Positions 30,126-42,145 of a stretch of DNA of 64,000 nt are shown here, one piece after another (within the stretch, counting starts at the first letter, position 1; each line of letters starts with the position of its first letter). The notes under the pieces are model-generated. The model was given only the letters and a program-made list of their open reading frames with translations. It did not search any database and was not told the origin of the DNA. A program made the translations under genes and the position numbers. Source of the stretch: Symbiodinium natans (taxonomy: Eukaryota > Sar > Dinophyceae > Suessiales > Symbiodiniaceae); the NCBI GenBank assembly GCA_905221605.1, contig CAJNDS010002646.1, positions 1,100,646-1,164,645 of the forward strand, read 5' to 3'.

Positions 30126-33100
30126 TCACTTCTTTTTCCGATTGTTGGCAATCTTGAGGTGAAGTTGCAGCAGAATATACTCCAGGTCCGAAACTGTAAG
30201 AACAGGATCCTGTACGCCCCTTTGAATTGAGGATACCAATCCTTCTCTCTTTGCGTCCTCAATCGCCTGGCAAGATTGACCCAGCTCTTCATTCGCAGTG
30301 GCAGACCCTGGTGCATCCGCATCAGATGGACGATCCTTTTCTTCAGGATCTTGCACCATTACCACCTCTTCTTTTTTGGGACTCTGACTTTTCTCCCTCT
30401 TCTTTGTCTTTCCACCGACATTTGACTTTGTGCGCGTCTTCGAGGATTTTTCCACTGCAGAAGCCATTTTCCACTGCAGAAGCCACCACATTGGATGTTG
30501 ATCCACCCTTCTCAATGATCGTCGGCATCTTCTTCGGCTTTGGAACCATGAGAGTGTAAGGATCTTCGATAGCTGCAGCTTTCCTCTTCTTTTTTACCTT
30601 TTTCTTCTCTTCTTCAACGGCAACCTCCGTCTCCGAAGTCTCAACCACTCCTTTTTCGGCAGGAATATCCTTGCTGGACTCCCTTTCTAGGGATCTCTTT
30701 TTACCTCTTTTGGGATCCTTTTCTTCTCCCAAATTGGCTCGCTCATACCATATCCTCAGGTCATTGACCCATTCTTCCACCTCCGCGAGCGAAACCTCAT
30801 ACGACTTCACTACTTCGAGAAGTTCCAGCACGGACAACATTTCAGTGGTCCACGAAACCCATACTTGATCCATTTGGTCAGCATCTCCAGTGAACTTCAG
30901 GAGTTTGAACAATGGGTCCGCCTCTGCTCGAGCCAAATCTGGCTTGCCACCGGAGAGAAATGAAATCGCCTCCATCAACAGTTCCGTCATCTTGGTCTCT
31001 TCGTCATAAACCATAAAATCCTCCTCATCATCATCGAACTGTTCAGGAGAGATCTCCTTTTCTCCACCATTTGCACCAGACTTTCTCCTTGGACCATCCC
31101 TTGGGGGCGTCCTTGGAGACCTTGGCCTCTGTTCTTCCAACGGAACACCATGCTCGAAGACACACCTGTCACCAAATCGACACTTCCCAGACCGAGCAAA
31201 CTGGACGCACCTCACACCAGTTGCATCATGCGAGAACCCACAATCCTTTCCAGCGAAACATTCTCTCCCTGCCACATAGTATTTGCACCAATATGAATGT
31301 AGCACCACATCATCTTCGGAATGGATGAATTTGCAGTCGTCACCGAATTTGCAGCGATCTTTCCCCCTGCCGAACCAATAGCAGAAACCCTTCTTCCTCT
31401 TCTCCAAGCGCTCTGCCTCATACCGGTCCATAGGGCGATTGTGCTCTACATGAACATTGCCATGTACCTGGGGACTGCTCCCTTCACCCGACGTGCTATC
31501 AGTATTTGGTGCTTGGAGTACAGCTGGAAAACCTGGCCTTGGTCCTACCACCTTCATGATCGGTTTTCCGCCAACTCCTGAGCCATGCTGAGACGATCCA
31601 AAAACATTGAACATCTTCATGAAGGCCTTTCTAGTGCCAATCTTCTGCACCCTTTTGATTGGACATTTCATTGCTCCAACCTTGCATCCAGATGCGTTCA
31701 AACGACACAACCTCCTATAACCAACTCTATGTCCCTTCTTCCAAAGAGCCATAAGAATTTTAGAGGCAGTAACATTCTCCACCTCTACCTTTTCCAATGG
31801 TCCCTCACTTCCCGGAACAAACCCATCCATATCTGAAGACCTTTCCATCTTTTTTGACACCACTTCGTCGAGGTAGTCTTCCGAGATCCAGGGTAAGTTC
31901 CCCTTAGAGGAAGGATTGTCATCATTGTTTGGTCCTTCACCAGGATACCCTTTTGTGCTGTCAAAGATCTTACCAGTAGTGCGGTCCTGCATAGAGAAAT
32001 TCGAAGCCACGCGGGAGTACACTGACCACAAGAAAATCCTTGTGTCCGCCAGTCTTGATGACCCACTGGGATGTCTCCTCTTCCGGAGAAACTTCTGGCG
32101 CTTTGCCATCCCCTCCAGTGTCACCACTTGTCTCACCTCCAGCATCTTCAATGGGAATAAGGGATTCATTGTTCCCTTGATCAAGCACCGCACCCTCTGG
32201 TCCAAGAACTTCCAGCACCGCTGTCGAAGGATCCACCTCTTCATCAGCATCATCGTCCATCCTTCTCCAGAGAGCCTCCAATTGGACCCTTGGGCTCCCA
32301 GATTCAGGAATGGGTGAACCATTTTGGCTACCCTCGCCATAAGTTCAATATGAACTTCCATGCCTGGACTGCGGCTCCAATCATAGGCAATTGCCTCCAT
32401 AGCAGTTCCAAACTTGTCAGTATTCTTGAATTCCCCTTCCAGGCCAGGAGACAACAAGGCACCCATCACTGAAAGAGGATAATTCCCCACCGCCGGCAAG
32501 CACGGGTTGTCATGGAACGAATGATGCAGGTCAGCATAATGTCCTTGATCTCTCCTTTGAAAAAGGAGTGCTCCAGTCCCTAGCTGGGCATTCATTTCAT
32601 CCACTTGAACCATTTCAGCACATATCCTCTGTGCCATGTACGCCATTGCTGGCCAGACGGAACGATCGGTAAGACCGCGACGCATAACCCAATCAGTTGT
32701 TGGCGACTGAATCAGCGTCCTTGGATCATACACCAGAACAACCATTGCACCGTCACCCATTGACTGATCAGCATCGTCCTCCAGTGCCAGGTTCTCATCC
32801 TGTTCGCTTGCACCCTCGGATGACATGCTAATAACCAAATTTCGATCCATCTTATTGGACCCTTTTTGGCAGTCTCTTTGCCCCACCGGCAACTTGCCAA
32901 CTGCAACCTTCCAATAAATCCGAGTCAGAAGGCCTTTAACCAGCAATTGCTGAAGGTCACTCCTCACCGGACCACCATCCAACATCTTCGCATCATCACC
33001 ACGGAGGTCATTGCTCCCACCTTCTCCTTCTTTTTGGTCAGTCTCCTCGCCAGAAATCTGTACTGCTCCTTCCGGCGCCGTCTCCTGTCCAGCCACTTCT

Positions 33101-36100
33101 TGCCCAGGAAGAACTTGAGCGCTTTCAGAGACATTCACCTGTCCAGCAACACCTTGCCCAGGTAAAACCTCATCCGTGGAGCCCACCGCCAGCGAACCAA
33201 CCATAACTGAACCATCCCTTGCTCTTTTTTGAGACCGTTCAGCTCGACGAGAAGGTTGTGGTAGCGAAAAAACTTGTGAAGTCACTTCTTGGCGGGTCTC
33301 CCCCCGCGACGCTTTGTCGCGCCCTTCGCCAAGGTGAACCGATTTTTTCGGCCCGTCATTGGAGCCTGAAGAACCACTTTGCGGAACATTGCCACGATTC
33401 GCAGTTCTCTGTGAATCCCTTTCTTGCAAAAAGATTTCCTTCAGGCGTTGTACGGCATTGGTCTCCTCTTCGCTTGAATCGCTTGAGGAAGCGGCATACG
33501 AGACCAAAGCCTCCGCCTGTTCATCATCATCCACCACATCTGCCCACGCTCTGCTGAACCGATACGACAACCCACCACGAGGCTTCAGTTCCAGTGGCTT
33601 CGGCTTTTCCACCACTTCCGCCGGTTGCACTCGTCGTTGTGACCGAGAGCGTGGCACCTGTCGCACCTGTTTTTTGTCCAGCAAGGGCCTTCCCCTTCTC
33701 ACAGGGTTTGATCTTGACCGATACTTTTTTGTTGGTGGATTCACCGGCGGCATTCCAACTCCCACCAACCGCAGCTTCTGTACGCACAACGGAGACCTCT
33801 GCGCAAGCGTCCAACCATCACGGTACCTGACCTTATCAAAAAGCTCCCGATAGGAGCCTCTCGGCATAGTTTTTGCACCGGAGTCTTCAGCTTCACGCAC
33901 CTGAGTGAGGGTTCGCACCGCCGCTCTTCCAGTCCCTTTGTTCCCAGAAGATTGTTGTACCCGTACAGATGCATCAGAAGGAACTGCCTTTTCCGGTCCT
34001 CCCGGCCGATATCGGACATCACCCACCAATTGCAGAATTTTGCATGCGGTCACTTTGTTGATCCCTTTGTCAACCAAATCTTCCACAAAGATGAACTCTT
34101 GCAAGTCCGACACATTGGTCACACCAAGCGTAATCATCACCTCACTTACATGAGGGGTATACACCCACAGGTGTGCGTTGCGAGCCATCCAATTTTCAAT
34201 TGGCTCCTCCGGATTTTGAAGCTGAGTACCAGTGGATGCAGCCACTGAATTCTTTTGTTCATCAGCTTCTGCTTCATCCAGAGTACCTTTTTCACCATCT
34301 TTTTGTGACACATTGGTCATTTGCAGTGCTTTCGGTGCCGAGGATGAGGAAGATTCAGCTCCCCCACTTGCAGGCGGCTGAAACGTGCTTCTATCCGTAA
34401 TCTCCCATCCTCTCTCTTTTTCAAACCGGACCTGATTGGCCACCTGTACCAAGTGTTTCAGGAGCGACAGCCGCTCCTCTGACATCTCGTCATGGGAGTA
34501 CTTGCAGAAATTTAACCCTTTCCGGCAACGTCCTCGAAGGTAATAATCGAAACAGCAATTGTGGAACCCTGCGTCCCTTAGTGACTTCCTGGAAGCATTG
34601 TCCCAAGATTTGCCGGGCTCCCAAGTCCCTTCCAATGCTATGTCATCGTTGTGAAGGTACCTGCATGCAGTCCCATATTTACAACCACCTTGATTGTAAT
34701 ACAGACACAGCCGACCTTTTGGCTCACCTGACGTAGGCTCACCCTTTGATGCACCTTTGCCAAAATTGTACTTGGCCCGGAAGGCTAAATCCTCCCGCTC
34801 CTGCTGTGCCTCATCCACTGTACCTTCCTCTGTGGGAGGGTCACCGATGTTCCCATCCTCATCATCAGCTTCTTGGCTATTCTTTGGATCAGTTGACCCT
34901 CCTCCTGGCCAACCTTCACCATAACGACGATGCTCATAGGAACACTCATCACCATTGCGACACCTTCCCCGATTGAAGAACTTGCACAGCTTGCTGTAAC
35001 CAGGTGACAACACAGTCTTTGGTGTCATGTAAGCCTTTTTGTACTGGTCAGGGTCCATGTAGGCTTCCATTGGCTTGTTCTCCCTTTTGCTCATGGATTG
35101 CACTGCACCATCAAGCTCCTGCAAAAATAGCTTGGTGTCCAACCAAAGCGCGTTCCAAAACTCATCTTCCCCTTGATTCAGCACCGTTGCCACCGCTTCA
35201 CCCACAACTGGTCGAGAAAATCTCCTTTTTTTGCATGCCAGTTCGAAAAGCGCGTTGTGGTACTGTTTTCGGGAAAAAGTGGTTAACTTCCCCAAGCCTG
35301 TGCTTTCTGTACCATCAGGCTTCCAACCACCATTTTGCAAGATGCCATACGCGCGCCGAGCTTCCGCATTGAGGAATGCCTGATCTGCAACACACTCCTG
35401 TAAATCTTCCATCGGGCGACCCAACAGCATCCCTGTAATTTTGCCAACATAGGCTTCCTCTTCGTTTCCATTCTCCAGAAGAGCTTTGTAGATCTTTTCT
35501 CCATAAAGTTGTCTTTCTTCTCGTTCTTCAGAGGATAACTCCTGTACCACAAGCTCCTCATCGGATTGCTCTTCCTCCTGTTTCCAGTCCCATTGACCGT
35601 TGGAATCTCGGTACCACTGACCAACATACCATGAATTCGTCCACCACGTACTCCAGCCGCTGGGTTTCCACTTCCGCAGCGTTGAGGAAGAGTCCTCCAC
35701 GTCCTCTTCCAAAACCAGAAAGGTGTCCAAGATTATGGTACCATCATCTTCCACTAGTTTCACTGTTCCATTGACAGTATCACCAAATCTGAAATGACAC
35801 GTATTGTTCCCTTCTGCAGGAATCAATACATTCAAATCACCAAGGTCCAAAAAGGCTCCATACCCATTGATGCAGCGCACTAGACCCATGATCTCATCTC
35901 CCTCTTGATAGCAATGTGTCCCAGGTGATTCCAAGGCTCCCGCTCGGGGCACTTTCTTTGCGTGCTCTTCAGAAACCACCTCTGTATCATCGGCTCCTGG
36001 CGCATCCTTTGTTTTCACCTTTGAGTCACACTGCTCGTCCTGCTCCACGAGTCCCACAAGCTCATCTTTTTTGTGCTCCTGGACTTCAGGACCTCTCTTT

Positions 36101-37902
36101 TTCTCCGCCAAAGGCTTTGCCTCATCTGCTGTAATTCGCTCGGTGTCGACTTCCGGCGAACTTCCAGACGGCAACACTTCTCCCTTCATGGGAGTGGACC
36201 CATCATTGGAGTCCTTTGTCACACCTTCTGCAGCAGGCAAATCTTCCTCCACTGCAGGGCAATTGAGTCGATCATCCACGGCAGGCACGCTTTCTTCCAC
36301 CGCAGGCTCCTTTGGTTCCATGGCTTCCAAAGGAGAATTTCCACCATCATTGACCACAGCTGCCTCATTGGCTCCGGTGTAGCCCTTGTCATTTCGTTCC
36401 TCGCGGCTAACTTCAGGTTGCACCAGTGCGTCCACCTGTGAACCTCCATCATCAGCTGCTGCGGAGACCTGCGCCCCATTGTTGCAGTCGCCCGTGGAAC
36501 GTAACGCCATATGCACCTCAACCCGTGCTTCCTTCGCACTCCAGGTAATATCTGGCGCATCGACCCGCGCATCATTGGCGCTCCAGGCCTCATTTTTCAG
36601 ATCTTCTGTGTCTCCAGCTATTCCAGAAGCTTCTTTTTCCCTTTGAATGGCAGGAACCTTGGCACCAAACGAAGAGACCTCCTCAGTCGCAACACACGAC
36701 CTTTTCCCTCCGTCTTCCAAATCTCCAGGACCACATTCCTGAACGACAGGTACCACATCCACCACTCGATCTTCTGCAGCCGACACAGTTCCGATCTCCA
36801 CATTGGGAATCTTTTCTTCTGGACCTACCGATTCCACCGCTGCCACACCCTCAGAAAGTGCTCCTATTCCTTCCCGATCCAGATGTTGAGCTCCAGCGAT
36901 GTCTGTTCGGTTTCCAGAAATCTCCTCCTCATCAGGAGAACCCGAGGTCGGGGCGTCACCACCAGCCCTAGGACCGCTATCCCTGATAGTAGAGGAAAAA
37001 TCTTTTTCACCTAAACTATTTACACTACCCTGGAATGCCCTCGTAGACTCAGTCTTCGGAGTAGAGGATGAAGAATCCAGTGCCGCCTCCATTTCCAGCT
37101 CATTGCCCGAAGGAGACCCAACCACCTCGTCACTCTTCATCTTTTCACCTACCACCGGCAATGTCCACTTGCTTTCCTGCGTATCCAGGCAGTAATAATA
37201 TTGTCTCCCATCTTCATGGAGGTGCCATTCCCACGTTGTCCCATCGCACGCTTTGATCAGATGCTCGTCTTTCCGAAAACCATCCCTTTCAGAGACCTGT
37301 CGCATCTCGTCCTCTTCTTCGGACAACTGTCGCAACCTCTCAGCCTCCATCTGTAGGATCTCCTCCTCCCCCATGGCGTATCCAGCAGCAGGTGCAGCTT
37401 CAAAGCTGTCCGCACCCTTCTGTTCATGACCGCTTCCACCACCTTGGGAACTCGAAGATGGATCCCTTTTGATCTTGTTCAGAGGCCTCCTGGCCGCTTG
37501 CAGCACTTCTCCAATCAGATCGGTCTGAGACTCTTGGTCTACCATTCGACCCGAAGTCGAAGACGACGGCTGATACCCGTGTTTGTGCAACACTCGTAAA
37601 ACAGTCACCTCCATTTCACGATCTATACCACCAGTCGCGTCCCAGTTCCTTTTCTCACCAGGCTTTGGCGATACAGAAACAGCACGTCCTTCAGCTTCAG
37701 CATTGCTAACCATATCCCCATTGGGATTCATACCCACATTGGGGCTTTCTGCAACCAAGGCCTCTTCCAGATGTTCTTCAGCGCCGGGAATCACCTCTTC
37801 CAACACCGATCTTTCACCCAGAGACTCAGCTGCACCATTTCCAGCTCCACCATCTTGTCCACCATCCGAGGCAAGTTGGAGCCATCGCTTCGGAGAAGGC
37901 AT
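30126..37902 (-). CDS. Giant CCCH zinc-finger gag-like protein of the LTR element
   Basis: One open frame runs 37935 to 30343 (2530 codons); its first codon is GTG, so the likely start is ATG at 37902 (residue 12), 49 nt after the primer site. Numbering from 37935: a WW-like segment (about 224-258, WEWHLHEDGRQYYYC..SKWTLP), acidic repeats, an S1-like RNA-binding segment (about 673-745), three CCCH fingers (about 982-1005, 1074-1097, 1125-1150; C-x7-C-x5/6-C-x3-H), a possible SAM-like helical segment (about 1250-1305), and three more CCCH fingers (about 2181-2262). The six fingers take the place of the CCHC knuckle of usual gag proteins; RNA packaging is an inference. A 19-bp tandem duplication at 30448 shifts the frame: without it the protein would run on to a stop at 30126. 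Composition also suggests a frame change between about 32,345 and 31,985. This copy is probably slightly decayed. Confidence 0.75.
30448..30485 (-). repeat. 19-bp tandem duplication causing a frameshift
   Basis: TTTTCCACTGCAGAAGCCA occurs twice in a row. As 19 is not a multiple of 3, the downstream Lys-rich tail (KTRTKSNVGGKTKKREKSQS..) falls in another frame than the main ORF. Confidence 0.85.
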
Positions 37903-37950
37903 TGCTTCTTGATCCCAAAAACCTTGAAAGAACACTTCACCGCAGGGAAC

Positions 37951-37969
37951 CTAATTTGGGCTCATAACC
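37951..37969 (-). other. Primer-binding site complementary to the initiator tRNA-Met anticodon arm
   Basis: Directly inside the 5' LTR. The + strand word GGGCTCATAACC (37958-37969) equals the anticodon stem-loop of initiator tRNA-Met (CAT anticodon). Drosophila copia is known to prime from such an internal half-tRNA fragment. Confidence 0.75.
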
Positions 37970-38248
37970 TACGGGGGGACAACCAAGGAAGGAAATCAAC
38001 TCCCCTAATCGCCCTGAACTTATATTTCCCAGATCGAACCAAGAAACAACCAAGAACACGGATAAGAGCAACAAGGAAGGGGCACCCTTACACAAGTAGA
38101 GGGGCACTAACCCAACCCTCACTCCCAAACACGGACTTTTTTTTTTGGACGGACTGGCCATCCTTGAGCCAAACATAGTTTACGGGTTCATTAACCCTTT
38201 CCACTTCCAACACTAACTCCTTTCTACAATACCAATTGTAGCTCCGCA
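37970..38248 (-). repeat. 5' LTR (279 bp)
   Basis: Same sequence as 29477-29755 with four differences. It should hold the promoter and the RNA start of the element. Confidence 0.9.
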
Positions 38249-38254
38249 TAGGGT

Positions 38255-39283
38255 TTAGGGTTTAGGGTTTAGGGTTTAGAGCTCTTGTAGGGTTGAGGGT
38301 TTAGGGCTCGGGCTACTGGAAGGTTCATGGTAGTTGTAAGGTTGTAGTAATATTAAGAAAAGGCAATAAGAAAAGATAGTGGTAGTATAAGCACAGGCTT
38401 TCAGGATTTTTGAGCGGGCTTTTTCGTGTTTGAGAACTTAGGGTTTGTAGAATGTCTAGGAGGTCACGAGTGTTTTTTTGAAAGGTGGCACCACACCCTT
38501 CGTGTTGAAGAAGCGCATACAAGGTTTCCGCCTTACGGTTGGGCATTCCGCCTCACAATAGGTTGCCTTCATGCTCCAGCAGTACCAGCAAACGACACAG
38601 GGATGCATCAACTGCGCAGCAGGCAAAGCAACGCCGGACAGCGGACCCTAAACCCTAAACCGTAAACCCTAAACCCTAAAGTCACTCGGGATGCCACCGG
38701 CGCTCGATCAGCCGCAGGGTGAGCCAAACCTATTCTGCAGAATTTGGGCCCTCAACTTCGAGATTTTAAACGGGTCGATGAAAAAGTCCGGCGCCCCCCT
38801 ACAAGCCCCCACGCTATGGTAGAGAAGCGGAGGGAGATGGCCTCCACCCGCAAAAGGTCCAGGACGCCATGGAGTCTTTTAGGGCTTGATTCAGTTTAAG
38901 GCGTGTATATGGGGGGTTTCCAAAAATAGGGGTACCTCATTAGGGTCCTTATTATACAGGAATCCTCCTATTTGGGGGTCTATATTGGGGGTCCCTGATA
39001 AACCCCCATATAGGGAGCAGCGATGGCTTTCATAAATTGGGGTCAGCTCCGTCGAGCACCGTGGCGATGTCGAAGAAGCAGCGAGCCCCCCTACGCAAGG
39101 GCCTCCCATCATGCGCCTGCCAGGGCGCATCACAAAGAGGTCTGAAAGTTGAAGCCTCAAAAACCCTTGAAGGTATGCAAGGAAAGCAGTTTTCGCACTG
39201 CATACCCACATTCTGGCAACTTGCCTCAAACGCCTCGACAGCAACCCTAAGCCTAAACCCTAAACCCTAAGCCCATAACCCAG
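38255..39283. other. Hairpin element and low-copy sequence
   Basis: Half of a family A element (38310-38345), a hairpin with TATATGGGGG ends (38905-39013, related to 25240) and unique GC-rich sequence. A short ATG-led segment MVEKRREMASTRKRSR at 38814 may be an exon. Confidence 0.4.
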
Positions 39284-39372
39284 AACAGTTGCCCCCTGGA
39301 AAGCGCCCCGGCTCATCTTAAGGCCTCGGAGCGCAAAGACACTCACAACAGGGGCCGCTCCGCAGCAAACCG
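39284..39372 (+). CDS. Exon-like island (89 nt)
   Basis: AACCCAG acceptor after C-rich words; NSCPLESAPAHLKASERKDT.. HNRGRSAAN; CG/GTATTCGGG donor, then TTTAGGG. Confidence 0.45.
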
Positions 39373-39445
39373 GTATTCGGGTTTAGGGTTTAGGGTTCAG
39401 GGTTTAGGGTTTAGGGTGTGTTCTCTTTGGGTTTAGGGCACTCGG

Positions 39446-39540
39446 TAGGCCCTTGGGATATTTTGTGAGTCCGCTCATTGGGAATAAGGGAACCATATCT
39501 CAGAATATTTTTCAGAGGGCTTTAAGGGCAACCTAGGGCG
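39446..39540. mobile_element. Introner-like repeat, family C
   Basis: GTAGGCCCTTGGGATATTTT..CAGAATATTTTTCAGAGGGC..TTTAAGGGC. Matches the intron of the transporter gene at 45894 and six other copies. Confidence 0.5.
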
Positions 39541-40179
39541 GTAAGCTACCTCTTTGAGTCTCTCGGAGCCCCTGAAACCTCTAAAACCCTATAACCTAGA
39601 AATCGTCAACCTCAAGACCTAAGAGTCTATAAATCTAAACCCCTAGAACTTGAAGTTCTAGATTTAGTGCAGCCCGGTTCCCATACAGCAAGAGTGGCTG
39701 ATTTGGGAAATAGGAGCAGGCTACTACTCCGTGGGGGCCTTCCCTCATTATCTGCAAAGATTCGTGAACACTTAATTACTGGGAACCACACTGAAGACCG
39801 AAACCCTAAACCCAAACCCTAAACCCGTGCACCCTGAACATTGTGGAGGGTTTAAGTGTCTACTCTGCCTGCTCAGGGTGCGTTCCCCCAACGGCTCGGG
39901 CCTCAACCGCTCGTCGCGTGAGCACGCGTGAGCAGTTTGGGGTTGAGGCTTTAGGGTTGTAGGCTTTTTCAAGGGATCAACCGAAATCAGAATGTTGTGA
40001 AAACACAGGCTTTGGGTGTAGCGTGTTTCGGGATCCTGCAGTTCGTTCAGAAATATGCGCAGCACTCTAAGTTGCGGTTTGTGTGAACCCTAAGTAGAAG
40101 GGCTGTACTATACTAGGCACCCCACAAGGGCCACTAGATAAAAAGGCACCAAGCACTTGACTTCATGAAGGCATCACAC

Positions 40180-40515
40180 ATATAATATGATATACTATTG
40201 TAATTATTTATCTTGTTTTACTCTTATTTCATTTTGTATATTATGTACTACATATTGTATATGGTCTCTTATATTATATATATATATCATAATAATAATA
40301 ATAGTAATACTAGTAATAATAAAAACTATAATAATGATAATGATAATAATAATAATAATATAGTTCTATATATATATATATACACCTTGTGTTATGAAAC
40401 ATGTATTGTATACTATACAGTATATTATTTACTATCTCATATATACATATATATATATATATATGCACACCCCCCCCCCCCCCCCCCCCCCATGACCATA
40501 TATATATATACATTG
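40180..40515. repeat. AT-rich tract with (AAT)n, (TA)n and poly-C
   Basis: Several short microsatellites; the open frames rich in Tyr/Ile/Asn here are artefacts. Confidence 0.9.
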
Positions 40516-40808
40516 TTTAGTAGGGTTTAGGTTCAGAGCTTAGTCCCCTGAATCAAACTCTTTTAATGCTGCCGCCGGATCCCTAATTGAGACCTGCGCC
40601 CTTAGGGTGTATGTTTCGTCGTGTGGTCCAAGGCGTACAATAACGCAACCATTAGGGGTTTAGGGTTTAAGGTTGAGGGTTTGGGATTTAGGACTAGAAC
40701 AACTATTGAGGTTCCCTCCCTGGTTTTCCTGCAGCCTAGGCCCTGGCGACCTGCGCCGGAAAAGTGCCGAAACCAAGCGGCTCGGCTGAACATGTTTTCA
40801 TTCGGCGT

Positions 40809-40911
40809 TTACTTAGAGGCTCATGGGTAGTTCTTAGCTGGTCATAAGCAGGGTACAAGCATCGCTGGCTAGAACCTTATTTAGCGTATCTAAACATGAA
40901 CCTTCAAGCAG
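40809..40911. mobile_element. Hairpin MITE-like element, family A
   Basis: TTAGAGGCTCATGGGTAGTT left; AAACATGAACCTTCAAGCAG right. Confidence 0.6.
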
Positions 40912-41464
40912 TGTGTTCTGTCGGGGGTTTTTGGGCTTGAGGGTGTAGAGGTGTACACAATATTGGGGTCGGAAAAAAAGTACCCCTCTATTAAGCTTCC
41001 GTGCTGAGAGGTCCCTGTGGTGAGAGGTAAGGGTCTTGGGTCTTGGCTTCAAGGGTTCAGGGTTCAGGGTTTAGGGTTTAGGGTTTAGGGTTTAGGGTTT
41101 AGGGTATTCCTAAAACCGAAAGCCGCAACTCCTAAGACGCCTCCAAAAGCAACAAGCTGTGCTCGCAAGCCAGAACCCCAAAAACCCTTCAAACAAACCC
41201 TCCATTCCACCTGCCCCCCCTCTCCTTCTCAAAAAAAAACAAAGGAAACACGAATTTCAAATCCCTGGGTTTCAGATTCTTTGAGGATGGTTGAAGGGTA
41301 AGGTTTCGGGTTGAGGTTTTATGGTTCAGGGTTTAGGGTGTAGGGTTTAGGTAAGCAGTATACACACACGAGGAGAGAGTCCAGATGAGAGACCCTCGAT
41401 GGGCACGGAAGCTGTCAACCAGAGGGAAAGCATAGACCTTACCCTAAACCATACGCCCTAAAAG

Positions 41465-41701
41465 AGTTACATGGGTGGTTGTCAAAATTATGGTCCCTTT
41501 CTGGATCCCTACGGCACCCAATATTTACGGTACCCCAAAAGGGATCATAATTTTGACAACCACCCACATGGTCACTTAATATGGTGCCTTACCTTCTTTA
41601 AAGGGTTCTGAAGTACTGGCCCTGGGGTTTCACAGGGTACGTAAGAGGCTCTGTTAAGGTTCCTACATTTAAGGGCCCATATTGAGGGACAGCGTAACTA
41701 C
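41465..41701. mobile_element. Hairpin element carrying a second hairpin inside
   Basis: Outer arms GAGTTACAT+GGTCACTTAATATGG and CCATATTGAGGGACAGCGTA(ACTACC) pair as inverted repeats once the inner element 41473-41565 is removed. Related to 23332 and 54664. Confidence 0.6.
41473..41565. mobile_element. 93-bp MITE with 4-bp target duplication, nested
   Basis: GGGTGGTTGTCAAAATTATG and CATAATTTTGACAACCACCC are perfect 20-bp inverted termini. ACAT flanks both sides (41469-41472, 41566-41569). Confidence 0.85.
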
Positions 41702-41702
41702 C

Positions 41703-42088
41703 CCAAAACCCCGCACCCCGAACCCAAGACCGAATCCTTGTAGAGGTGGTGGCGTGGGAGGCTTTGAGGTGTTGAGGGTGTGCAAAGCCTTAAACCCTGC
41801 ACCTCTAAAGCCCCAAACCCTCAACCCTTAAGAAGGAATGCGCACTTTGCCAGGTTGGGTTGAGGGTCTGGGAGGCTGGAGCCGTCCGACCTCCCAAGCC
41901 GTCAACACAGCATTAGGGTGTTGGGTTAAGGCTTTGCGCGGCCCTAGGCCCACACCCTGAAGCCTCGCGCCTAAAACCCTAAAGCCTAAACCCCAAACCC
42001 TAAACCCTAAAACTTAAACCCTAAACCCTCCCCAAACCCTAAGCCCGAAACCCCGAGCCTCTGAACGCCAAACTCGACCCTTGTCCAG
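41703..42088. other. C-rich degenerate heptamers and low-copy sequence
   Basis: No exon that I can support. Confidence 0.4.
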
Positions 42089-42145
42089 GTCGGGGCGCCC
42101 TTCGTTTCTCGGGAGCCCGGCGTATGACCGCGCCTGAGGGCAAAG
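42089..42145 (+). CDS. Exon-like island (57 nt)
   Basis: TTGTCCAG acceptor; RGALRFSGARRMTAPEGK; AAA G/GTTTTCGGG and then TTTAGGG. Confidence 0.4.

Larger units (their letters stand above)
29477..38248 (-). mobile_element. Complete LTR retroelement, gag-like only, Ty1/copia-style priming
   Basis: On the - strand: 5' LTR 37970-38248, primer site 37951-37969, giant ORF, polypurine tract 29756-29767, 3' LTR 29477-29755. Flanked by the 5-bp duplication TAGGG (29472-29476 and 38249-38253), that is, inserted into a TTTAGGG array. LTRs differ at 4 of 279 positions. No reverse transcriptase (no YxDD), RNase H, integrase or protease motif was found, so it is probably non-autonomous and mobilised by an autonomous relative. 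The primer site points to the copia group. Confidence 0.85.

Noticed and set aside
30343-37935. Cellular CCCH zinc-finger gene rather than a mobile element
   Set aside because: The ORF sits between two 279-bp direct repeats with primer site, polypurine tract and target duplication placed as in an LTR element.
30343-37935. Reverse transcriptase or integrase inside the giant ORF
   Set aside because: No YxDD, no DDE/HHCC pattern and no protease DTG/DSG in context could be found by eye in either the main frame or the shifted segment.
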